From Archilochus colubris (taxonomy: Eukaryota > Chordata > Aves > Apodiformes > Trochilidae), in assembly GCA_023079485.1 (NCBI GenBank), contig CM041083.1, forward strand, positions 176,011,480 to 176,075,479: 64,000 nt of DNA. The letters run 5' to 3'. The position numbers and the translations under genes are program-made. Under the pieces are notes generated by a model. The model was not told the DNA's origin and did not search any database. It was given only the letters and a program-made list of their open reading frames with translations. Below, piece after piece: positions 1-9,900 of the stretch (positions are counted from its first letter, which is position 1; each line of letters opens with the position of its first letter).

Positions 1-243
1 TTTGTTCAAATGCCAGAGAAACTGCCTTACAAAAAAAGTATATAAAATTTTGAAGTTATCACTTGAATTGAAGCAAAGGCATCACACTTTTCCCCAAAAT
101 AAATACTTAATTTATTATCAATTGTTGTTCTTGCTTTCTATCATGGAAGTGGTGATACTATACCTCCAGGCTTCCTACTCACCAAAGCTCATACCATAAT
201 AATAATTTTTTTCTTTAATTTACTAAGATTCATGTCATATAGC

Positions 244-279
244 TGTAGAACAGTTTGCATTGGAAGGGACCTTAAAGCT
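244..279 (-). mobile_element. CR1 LINE, extreme 3' end (outer piece of a split copy)
   Basis: This short piece carries the reverse complement of the CR1 3' UTR block (ttggaagggacctta on the plus strand). It stops abruptly at the solo LTR that starts at 280. The rest of the same CR1 resumes at 1091, after the repeated pentamer AAGCT. The octamer tail expected beyond the 3' end has decayed, so the outer edge is approximate. Confidence 0.8.
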
Positions 280-606
280 TGTCCTGGTTTGGGCCAGGAT
301 AAAGGTGATTTTCTGTCTTATACTTTTGTTTTTAGCTAAGTCTCTTGTAAGTAGTTGCACTTGATGACATTAACAGCAAGTTTCTCAGACAGTGTGTGCT
401 TCTAGGACTGATAACACTCGATGTTTATAGTTACTGCTAGAGACTGGTGTGCAGAGCCAAGGACACTGCTCAGCTCTGAGGAAAACTTTTACCTTCCAAA
501 AGGAAGAAAGAGATCCCACCTGCAGCCCTCCTTTGGGGAGGAACGGACAAGATAGATGCCAGAATTGACCAAACAGAGTATTCCATCCCATATACGTCAT
601 ACTCAG

Positions 607-613
607 TATAAAT
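607..613 (+). promoter_or_regulatory. TATA-like box of LTR copy A
   Basis: TATAAAT lies in the left half of the LTR, about 340 bp before the poly(A) signal. The same heptamer is kept at the matching place in copy B (23972-23978). Position and conservation suggest the ancestral U3 promoter. Whether it is still active cannot be seen from sequence. Confidence 0.5.
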
Positions 614-949
614 CTGAGGGATCACGAGGGCCAAGACATGATTTCCTGCTTCCAGCTTCCAGCTGCCTGTCCTTCCTGCCTTTCCTGCTTCCCTTCCATC
701 ACCTGGCATCCTGGAAGGATTCCGTCCGTTCCTCTGCCTGTGGTCCTGATCCGTGCCAGCCCATATCTGTGTGTTCCTGCCTCCAGTTCCCGACTGCTGC
801 CGACTCCAGCCTGGACTTTCCCAGGGCTGCCCTGCAGCCTCAGTGGTGACATGAGAGTTACTGGGGGAAAAGAAGGGAGGAATGTGGTTTCCATTTTCCT
901 GTATATTTGTATATATTTAGTAATTTTTCATATTTATCATTACTGTTTC

Positions 950-955
950 ATTAAA
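950..955 (+). promoter_or_regulatory. Poly(A) signal (ATTAAA) of LTR copy A
   Basis: ATTAAA is followed by a GT-rich stretch (gttgtgtagtttagttt), the usual layout of a cleavage and polyadenylation site. It is conserved in copy B at 24300-24305. Confidence 0.5.
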
Positions 956-1090
956 GTTGTGTAGTTTAGTTTCCAACTCATAAGTCTCTCTCCCTTATTC
1001 TCTCTCCTTTCTTTATCAGGGAGGAGAGAGAGATTAATAGAGAGCGTCTGTTACTCGGTTTAATTGCTGGGCCAGTGTTAAACTGTGACA

Positions 1091-1829
1091 AAGCTTGTTC
1101 AGTTCCAACTCACCTGCATGGGCAGGGACACCTCCCACCAGACCAGGTTGCTCAAAGCCCCATCCAGCTGGGCATCGAACACTGCCAGGGATGAGGTGTC
1201 CACAACCTCCCTGGGCAACCTGGGTCAGTGTCTCACCACCCTTACACTGAAAAATTTCTTCCTGATATCCAAACTAAATCTACCCTATTCCTGCTTGAAA
1301 TCATTATCCCTTGTCCTATCACTCTTATGCCCTTGGAAAAAGTCCCTCCCCACCTTTCCCATAGGCCCCTTCAGGGACTGGAAGGCCACTACAAGGGCTT
1401 TCTCTCCTCTTCTCCTTACTCAACAACTCTCAGCCTGTCCTCACAGGAGAGTTGCTCCAGCCCCCTGAGCATCTTTGTGGCCCCTCCCCTGGACTGGCTC
1501 CAACAGCTCCATGTCCTTCCTGTATTGGGGGCTCCAGAACTGGACACAGCACTCCAGGTGGGGCCTCATGAGATGGTGAGGAGGGGGAGAATCCCCTCCC
1601 TTGACATGTTACTGGCCATGCTCCTTTTGATCCAGCCCAGGACCCGGTTGCCTGTCTGGCTGCAAGCATACATTGAATGCTCATGCTGAGCTTCTCATGA
1701 ACTAACACCCTCAAGTGCTTCTCCTCAAGGCTGTTCTCAGTTCTTCTGAGAAGAACTTCTTCTGGTCCTTCTCAGACCAACCTGTATTTGTGCTTGGGAC
1801 TCTCCCACCCATGTGCAGATTCTGTAAGG
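1091..1829 (-). mobile_element. CR1 LINE, 5'-truncated (main piece of the split copy)
   Basis: Read on the minus strand, this is the C-terminal part of CR1 ORF2 (reverse transcriptase thumb and beyond) followed by its 3' UTR. Recognisable protein pieces in shifted frames include EKLSMS, LFSKEKRR-like and LPREVVDTSSL-like stretches, so the frame is broken several times. The copy is truncated at its 5' side near 1829. It carries a ~25-bp insertion around 1741-1765, containing a palindrome, that the similar copy at 5999-6930 lacks. The 3' end continues at 244-279 beyond the LTR. This copy and the one at 5999-6930 share diagnostic changes and belong to one subfamily. The open frames here (for example 1228-1689 plus and 1430-1714 minus) are remnants or antisense shadows. 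Confidence 0.93.
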
Positions 1830-1898
1830 ACCTATGGGCTCCAACACCCAACCCTGGGAAAGGGAAACAAGGCCAAGTGGGTATTGGAGCCCATAGGT
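1830..1898. repeat. Near-perfect inverted repeat (hairpin), 21-bp arms
   Basis: The arms are 1830-1850 and 1878-1898, with one mismatch, separated by 27 bases. The left arm core is CCTATGGGCTCC and the right arm is its reverse complement. The hairpin begins at the point where recognisable CR1 sequence stops, so it may come from the CR1 insertion event or be a separate small element. A microRNA-like precursor cannot be excluded by eye but has no further support. Confidence 0.75.
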
Positions 1899-3711
1899 AC
1901 TTTCAGACAGGTTTCTATGCTGCTTCTCTGCACCTGCACTACAGCCCCTGAATTCAAGAAAGAAATTAGTGCATCGTGGATGTTTCTGTTCTCCAGAGCT
2001 TTATGAGGTCAGAAGACACAAATAGGAAGGATACACAAGAACATGCTTTGGATTCATCTCATCAGACTTTGTACACTTAAACGTTGGACTCCCACACTTG
2101 TTATGTAGTGAAAGATCATTTTTTCAAAATGCTTCCTACTGCTGATCCAGATCTTCTGGGTCCCTTGAGCAAAGGGAAGGATGTAGCTGGGTTATGATTC
2201 TTTCTGTCCATGCTTATATCCCATAGCAACTGAGGTTCAGGACCCACCTGCTAGCTGATGAAAGTCAGCTAAGAGCCCTGATCCTGAAGGCTGCTGAACT
2301 GGAGAGAAGCTAACCCTGCAATTTGCTTTGCATGGGCTGCAGTGTACAGCAGAGAAAGCCTCCACGTTGTTGCTTCTTTTCTCTGTCTTTTCCACACTAT
2401 ATCCCAAGGCAGGAGTTCTGGTCTTATGGCCAGAATTTACCTCATAAACCATGCCAGGGTCATTGAGTTTCTATAGTCTATCTCTGTCCTTAGCTTGGGT
2501 AATCATTGAAGTATTTAAAACTTCCATCTGCAACTAGGGCTGTCCCTAACCTGGGCCTCAAGTGTATTTGCTTCTCTAGAGGTCAACAGTCATGTATGGA
2601 TATGCCCCTTCTCTTCATTTATCCCTCCCAGCTGGGCTATTTTATATGTTAAGATGGTTGTTCCACTCACTTAATCTTATTCTGGAAGACACTGAAGCAT
2701 TCTAGGAGGGCACTCAATCTCATTAGCTTTTCTGAAAACAAAAACACAGCATGAACACCTAAGCAGAAAAATTAAATTACTAGAGGCAAATTGGAAGAGG
2801 AAAATGGCATGATACCAGCTTTACAGGCTGCAGATTCTTTATAAACTTGTCACTGTGGTAACTAAAATTATAGCCACAATCCCAGTGGCCAAAACTTTGT
2901 ACAAGGAGGAGCAAGACAGGGTGACTTAGTGCTGTGGTGCTTTATGAGTGTCAGGAGAACAAGGTTATGTCTCAAATTAAAAAAGCTATGAAAGGATTCT
3001 CATATGGTCCTCTTCTATTAATCAAATAGTTTCACTGTAATTTGTTCATTGTTTCTCCTTGAGGTACATTTTGTCTTTTCTTTGAAAACCATGGCTGCCC
3101 AGGTGTTTTCTTCTCCAGTTGCTGAAAACCCTGAGACTACTTTGTTCACTGCTGAATAGAACTGAAAAAATGGAATTATTTGTCCTCTGAATAAGGGTAA
3201 TTATCATCTAGATACTTGCAAATTTCAGGAAGTCTTACATAAAATGTATAAATTTAGATTTTATACATATTTTTAAGATGTATTGTTTTATGTTAGCCAG
3301 TGGGACTTCATTATCAGGGTCTTGTATCATGAAAATACGTTTTTTTAATCTGTTCAGTGGTATTAGTATGCATCCACAATAACTCAGCAGAAATCAAATT
3401 AATTAATTCCTCTGACATTACCTCAGTTATGTGAAATAACTTTATTCGATAAACTACAAATTAAAACTCTCATAGACATTTGTGCCTCTACTTTCAAAAT
3501 TATTGATTAAATTTCTTCTATAAAATGAGGATCTTCATCAGTTGTTCAATCAAAATGTGTTTTACACACATCCGAGTGGGTTATTGGATAGGTAACAGAA
3601 TTTGCATATAAATAGAGGATATCACATGTAAAGTGTTTTCTAGTTACTGCAGGAGACTGGGAGCAAAATAGGGTGGTTTGCAGTCTTGTTCCTACTACTG
3701 CCAGTCCCCTC
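1899..3711. other. Unique-looking AT-rich DNA, no gene seen
   Basis: There is no recognisable repeat, exon or RNA gene. The only open frames are under 75 codons with no familiar motif. Sequence near 3650-3711, just before the next CR1, was not identified. Confidence 0.5.
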
Positions 3712-4054
3712 AACACTGGGGCCTTCCAGTACGTGAAGGGTCCTGCAGGAAAGCAGGGGAGGGACTCTTTACAAGACCATGTAGTGACAGGGCAAGGGGT
3801 AATGATTTCAAGGAACAAGAGGGTAGATTTAGATTGGGTGTTAGGAAGAATTTCTTTAATGTGAAGGCAATGAGACATTGGCCCAGGCTGCCCAGGCAGG
3901 TTGTGGATACTTCATCCCTAGAAGTGTTCAAGGCCAGGTTGGATGGGGCTTTGAGCAACCTGGTCTGGTGGGAGGTGTCCTTGTCCATGCAGGGGGGTTG
4001 GAACCAGATAATCTCTAAGGTCCCTTCTGACCTGAACCATTCCACCATTCTGTG
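3712..4054 (+). mobile_element. CR1 LINE fragment, 3' end
   Basis: This starts in the ORF2 tail (cttccagtacgtgaaggg), continues through the segment encoding an LDGALSNLVWWEV-like C-terminus, and ends in the 3' UTR with ccattctgtga. It is truncated to about 340 bp. It belongs to the same broad CR1 group as 5999-6930 but lacks that copy's diagnostic changes. The frames at 3678-4055 (plus) and 3710-4084 (minus) are the remnant and its shadow. Confidence 0.92.
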
Positions 4055-5998
4055 AACACCTCCCAAAACCAAAGTCGTGGGCATTCACCCAATTGCACAT
4101 AATGCAAGAAGCAGCAGTGGCACAATTCAAACACTGGATATCAATGCTAATGATGAAGTGGCAATATTGTCCTTGATAAGGGCTGAGAAATCAGCAAGGT
4201 GCAGCCTGGAAAAGCCCTAAGAACCTCATAGAGGGGTTCCTGAGTTGAGTGGAGATATGGCCAGGCCTGACTATGTCCAAGTGCACCAGGAATGGGCACT
4301 GGTAGGAAGGCAAGGCTGCCAGGCTGAGCAACACCAGGTGAGACTGCCTGGCCTCCAAACACTACCACTATGTGGATAATAGTAAATAATGGTATTTTTT
4401 GGTCTTGGGTGACACTGTAGAGGCAGAAAGCGACATAAGATAGAGAAAAGTAACAAGCATTCTAATGACTCTAGGTTTTGGTCATTATTTCCAAGTTTGG
4501 AGCCAATATAAAGCCTGATTGTAGGATCATTCAGTGTTATTTTACTTAAAAGCTAAGCAGAGTGGTAGCTGAGGGTGAAATTACTAGTCATATGTACATT
4601 TGCTCAGCAGTGAATTTAAAAAGAGTTGAAGGATAAATTGACATCCATTCAAAGCAAGTCTAAGGAATCGTATTTGATTCTTCTCCAGTGATACAAGTTC
4701 TATATTTTAGTGCAAGATTTCACACAAAAACATATTTTATTTTTGCCCGTCTTTGGGTCTTCTAGGTCGGAGGCATTGTCACTTTTGATTATCTAAAATT
4801 CTAATAATGAGAGATGCATCAGCAGTGACATAACCATGGATCCACCTCTGACAGAAGCAAGCACTCTGAAAAGACTGTGCTTGAGGCTGGGTTTAGAGAA
4901 ACTTTGCTCAGAATACATAAGAAAAATGAAGGATAAGCTGTGATAGTCTTCACATTATCCCTATTCTCTATGTATTCTAGATGTCAGAAAATAATATTAT
5001 GTTTGTTGCAATGAGTTTAACATGAACCACATAATTAACATAATATGATAAAATTCTTGCAAACTATTTTGAAAACAAAGTATTTTGAAAATGTAAAATG
5101 CAAGTATTAAGTGCTGTTACTGTAATGGATGTCTTATTTTTTTCATAGAAGATATATAGCATACAGCTATAAAGAAAAACAAGATTTATTAATTTGATAA
5201 AACAAATAAATAATGGATAGCCACTGCTGGAAGATTTTGCTTCTTTGGGTAGTGTCATTAATTTCCTAATTTACTACTTCTTTATCCCAAAACATAAATG
5301 ATTTTTTGCAGGCCAGAATGAGAAGAATTTGAGCAGAAGGAGATGGGGAGGAGGTAGAAGAGGAGGCTGAAGGGCAACAACACAGGTGTGAATCTTTGAT
5401 TAATTAAAGGGGAACATGTCAACCCTTTACAATAATCTCTAGGGTTTTCCCTGTGATGTTTGGTCCTTGTACTTGGGACTAGAATAGTAGGCCAGTCCCA
5501 CTGCAGCAGAATATCTCATTGGTGGGTTGGGGTCTCAGGAAGAGGGGAAGGATGGGCAAGGACCAAGTGAGAGCAGGCAGGAGTTTCCCATAAATTCTTT
5601 TAAGATGCACTGGTAGGAGGATGAGAGGCAGGCATGATTTAAGTATCTGAAATTCCTTTGTAAAACACAGAGGAACCTGAGTAGAACTCATCATTTTTGT
5701 GCTGCAGTTCTTTAGGCCTTTATTTTTTTAAAAAAACCCCAACTCTTCCACCATTAGAGCAGCTGGGTAAATTTAAAATTATATTTTTTTCAGTCCCTTA
5801 TTAGTGACATTTCCTTTTATAAAAAATTTTAGTTTGCTCATTTAGTAGCTTTTGTTCTTTCCACAGGAAGATGCATCTCTTAAGGAGTCATTTTACTTCT
5901 GATAAAGCCCCAAAGTCCTGCTCTGCACTCTTTAATTGATAAAACATTCTCTAGTTTACCAAGTGCAGTAAGCTCAGATGCTGCTGCATCATCAGTTT
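4055..5998. other. Unique-looking DNA, no gene seen
   Basis: Nothing here is recognised as coding. A purine-rich patch (about 5335-5375, gaggaggtagaagaggagg) is low complexity. An A-run followed by cccc lies near 5730. Confidence 0.45.
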
Positions 5999-6930
5999 AG
6001 ACATGGGTCTGTCTGGAACTGAGTGCACCCTCAGCAAGGTTTGCAGATGACACCAAGCTGTGGGATGTGGTTGACATGCTGGGGGGGGTATGCCGTCCAG
6101 GGGGACCCTGACAATCTCGAGGGGTGGGCCCATACCAACCTCTTGAAGTTCAACAAGGCCAAGTACAAATTACATCTGAGTCAGGGAAATCCCAAGCACA
6201 AATACAGGTTGGTCTGAGAAGGGACTGAGAACAGCCTTGAGGAGAAGCACTTGAGGGTGTTAGTTCATGAGAAGCTCAGCATGAGCATCCAATGTGTGCT
6301 TGCAGCCAAACAGGCAACCGGGTCCTGGGCTGGATCAAAAGGAGCATGGCCAGTAACATGTCAAGGGAGGGGATTCTCCCCCTCCTCACCATCTTATGAG
6401 GCCCCACCTGGAGTGCTGTGTCCAGTTCTGGAGCCCCCAATACAGGAAGGACATGGAGCTGTTGGAGCCAGTCCAGGGGAGGGGCCACAAAGATGCTCAG
6501 AGGGCTGGAGCAGCTCTCCTGTAAAGACAGGCTGAGAGTTGGGGTTGTTCAGCAAGGAGAAGAGGAGGCTCCAGAAAGCCCTTGCAGTGGCCTTCCAGTA
6601 CCTGAAGGGGCCTATGGGAAAGGTGGGGAGGGACTTTTTCCAAGGGCATAAGAGTGATAGGACAAGGGATAATGATTTCAAGGAAGAAGAGGGTAGATTT
6701 AGTTTGGATATCAGGAAGGAATTTTTCAGTGTAAGGGTGGTGAGACACTGGCCCAGGTTGCCCAGGGAGGTTGTGGACACCTCATCCCTGGCAGTGTTCA
6801 GTGCCCAGCTGGGTGGGGCTTTGAGCAACCTGGTCTGGTGGGAGGTGTCCCTGCCCATGCAGGTGGCTTGGAACTGGATGATCTTTAAGGTCCCTTCCAA
6901 TCCAAACCATTCAATGATTCTCTGATTCCA
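5999..6930 (+). mobile_element. CR1 LINE, 5'-truncated, ~930 bp
   Basis: This begins inside the reverse-transcriptase domain of ORF2, just before the segment encoding ADD-TKL (the ADD of the catalytic box; gcagatgacaccaagctg near 6042). It runs through the thumb and C-terminal coding region to the 3' UTR and a decayed tail (attcaatgattctctgattc). Frameshifts divide the ORF2 remnant, for example between 6251-6535 and 6539-6925, so it is inactive. The 6251-6535 translation is almost the same as the minus-strand 1430-1714 translation. This copy is about 180 bp longer at its 5' side than the 1091-1829 copy, so the two are probably separate insertions of one subfamily. Confidence 0.95.
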
Positions 6931-9900
6931 TGACCTAGCAGTTGTCAGCTGTTCCCAGACAGCATTGGGAGCAGTCAGTTGTGTTTTCAGCCTTTTGTGT
7001 CACAATCTCTGCTGCTGATGCTTGCTTTGGCAGCCAGGGTGTTGCCTTTTTCTGGGGGAATCCTGTTCTCCCTGTGGCCTCAAGATTGGAGGAAATGCCC
7101 ACAGAAACCAGGGGGCATCTCACAGGCCATTAACATTGTGCTTAACACTTGAGGGTCAGTAAGAATTGCTTACAAACTCAGATAACAGCCAACTAAAAGT
7201 CAAGTTAAAACTGTTCAGAGGAAATGTGAAAATATTTATTGCAGTTGTTTGAGACCTAATGTAACTGAGCTTTAAATGCTTCTAGATGGTGATCTGATTA
7301 GAACCTTTCACTTTCTTCCCAATGGTGTTCTTCTGCTGTAAAAACCAAAATATTTTCATTAAAGGGTAAGTGGGGACTTTTAGAGTATCCAATTGAGTCA
7401 GCTTTAAAAAAATTTCCATTTTTCATGTCCTTAAAACTCATAAATTATTTATTATCTGATATGAGGAAATCTGTTGGTAAATAATCCTCAAGCACAAGTT
7501 TACAATGCTTTCAAATGCAGAGAGAACCTATTTCTTCCATTATTTCCCAGGGCTTGTAATCTATGTTCCACTAATTAATACACTGTTTGAATTATACATT
7601 AGCTCTTACTCTTGTTGCTATATAGCACTCTGACTGGTCTGCACTTTAGCTTTTTCCCTTTTAGCCTTCAGCCCCTGGGAATCAGGCTGAGGTTTTTATG
7701 TGATACAACAATGGCCCAGCAGTGATGATAACCCTTCAGGTTTAACTCTTTTCAGTTCTATTTGAAGAACTGAAGCAAAAGCAACATTTTTGTGACTGTG
7801 AATTTTTCTATTTTTTCCCTCTGTTTTCTTTCTTTTTTTTTTTTAATATTTATTTCTTTGGCTAGAAGCAGCCTGCTAACAGTAGCAGAGCACTTGGGGT
7901 AGGATGGTGAAGTGGTAAATTATTCCTAATTCTGAGTTATGTTAAAATCTCATTTTTGCTTTTATTAATTTGTTAAAATTATATTATTTAATATTTTCTA
8001 CTGACTATCAGAGTTTTAAAATTGCTTTTGATTTAAAAATTGAGTCACTACTAGTGTTTTTAATCAAATGAATATGGAAAACAGATATTACATTTTGCTG
8101 AAATACAGAGCATTTTCATAATGCATCTTTTCTTAACCGTGACCAGAATTCATGCCAACAACTTCAACAAGCATAAGATTTTCTCCACACCTTTAGTAAC
8201 TTTTTTTCTCTGAACTCCTTGTAGGGCCAGTGCAGAGGAAGAGACAAGTGTTCTGCTTGCATTTCTGTGTGTGTTCTGGGTAAATCTTCCCATCCAAAGC
8301 TCTCTTCGTAGTGGAACCCTCTTATAATGTTCTTCCTTCTCTTGAATATAAAAAATTCAGATTATTTTCCTTTCACAGTTTTTTTTTCCTCCTTTAATCC
8401 TTTTCAACAGATTTCAGTAGCTTGGCCTGGATCCTTATTCCTGGATAATTTTTTCAGATTATTATAAATGATATTAGAAAGATTAGACTTGGGATGAGCA
8501 AGTACAAAATCTTGATACGTGTTTGTGTTACAAAGGTGCAGCCTGCAGAAAAACGTGGGTGAGAACATTGTACTAGTGATTTGCCAGTCTAGGGCTTAAA
8601 GGGTCTTAAAACCTTAAAAGGGTCAATAATATTGTGTAACAACAGAGCAGATGCTCACTGAAGCAGTAGCTGCCTCTTTGTTAAAGCTTTAGCTTGGGTC
8701 TATACCAGAAAACTAAACAGTGACCTTCATCTCCAAGGCTCCTTGTCCTGGGGACTCCCCAGGATCTAATACCGTGACTGAGCTCACCCAACAGGCTTTA
8801 CCTCAGTCCATTCACTAATTCAAATCTGATCCCTACACCACTTTGCAATTTGCATGAAATTAATGGGAATTAGTATCTTGGAGGTTTTTTTCACTGATAT
8901 TTTGCAACTTTGAAAAGATATAAAGGGGCAGGAAATTACACATAGGTGAGACACAAGATTGGGTCAGCTTTACTCCTATAGGAAATCCAGCATGAAATCT
9001 GTAAAATTTGCTTTCTTGTAACCTAAGAACCATTGCAGCTCTAACTCATAATAAGAAAATGAAATCCCCTTTTTTTGTCCTACTTGTCTCCACTCATTAG
9101 ATTAACACAATTTCTCTCATGGCAAATGGGTCTAAATAATTAGCCTTCTGCTGGACTCGACTCTTGTCTTTGAAATTAAAATAGAGGATATATTTCACTT
9201 CACTTTGGAAGTAGATTTATCTTGATCACAGCAACTATACAGGGCCCAACGCCACTGTCACTGTAAAAATTAGTGTCCCTTACTCTTCTGAATGTCCTGT
9301 TAGAGTTGGGCTTTATTTTTTTCTCATGTCCTTGAAAGGATATTCTATACCTCAAAATATCAGTCCTACTTCTGGATGAGTCAAATCTTTCTTCTCAAAT
9401 GCTGTTTTGAAGAAAACTGCTTCTGGCCATGAACGGTTGATTTTGGAATATGATGAAAGGCTGTGATGTAGTATCTGGTTCTTCATTCCTTGTGAAAGAA
9501 CATGAAGCTCACAATAGGCAAAGGTTGTCACCGTGCATGAATATTTGAAGTCACCTGCACCTCCAATGCATCAGTACAAAACACATTAATGGTATGCAGA
9601 TTTTGGTGGAAAGAACAGCTTGAAGAGCTTTAAAGAATATTTTTCATCTACAAACAGAATATTTCCCTGCCAGGCAAGGGGGGGAAAATTTTAGACAAGT
9701 TATGTCTGCATACAAGTAAAAAATAATCTGATTTAAAAAAAAATTCCAACTGATCAAGGAAAAGGGATCAATAATTGTTTTAATCAGATAAGATATCTCT
9801 TTACGGTCTTACAAATCTCACCCAGCTTTTTTTCATCTTGTTTTGTTCCTAACAGCTCAGATTTTTGCAATCTAAGGCCCTTGTATTGACTCTACCTACC

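Larger units (their letters stand above)
280..1090 (+). mobile_element. Solo LTR of an endogenous retrovirus (copy A), 811 bp
   Basis: The element starts TGTCCTGG and ends GTGACA, giving the TG...CA ends of a retroviral LTR. It is flanked by a perfect 5-bp target duplication, AAGCT at 275-279 and 1091-1095. Both flanks are one interrupted CR1, which fixes the boundaries. A TATA-like box lies at 607-613 and an ATTAAA poly(A) signal at 950-955, in the order expected for U3 then R/U5 on the plus strand. The first bases can fold (TCCTGG then CCAGGA). A second copy lies at 23645-24435, about 95% identical by eye. No gag, pol or env frame is attached, so this is most simply a solo LTR left by recombination between two LTRs. 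ORFs in it are shadows. The 5-bp duplication and the terminal TTAAAC-GTGACA fit an avian ERVL-type LTR; the family name was not checked. Confidence 0.92.

Noticed and set aside
1228..1714. Open frames of 94 to 153 codons on both strands
   Set aside because: They lie within the minus-strand CR1 and repeat almost exactly in the inverted CR1 at 6251-6900. They are ORF2 remnants and shadows.
3650..3711. Possible 5' extension of the CR1 at 3712
   Set aside because: The words before 3712 do not follow the CR1 order seen in the other copies, so the element was started at the first matching segment.
6394..6925. 168-codon minus-strand frame
   Set aside because: It is antisense to a CR1 copy; its translation matches the antisense frames of the first CR1.
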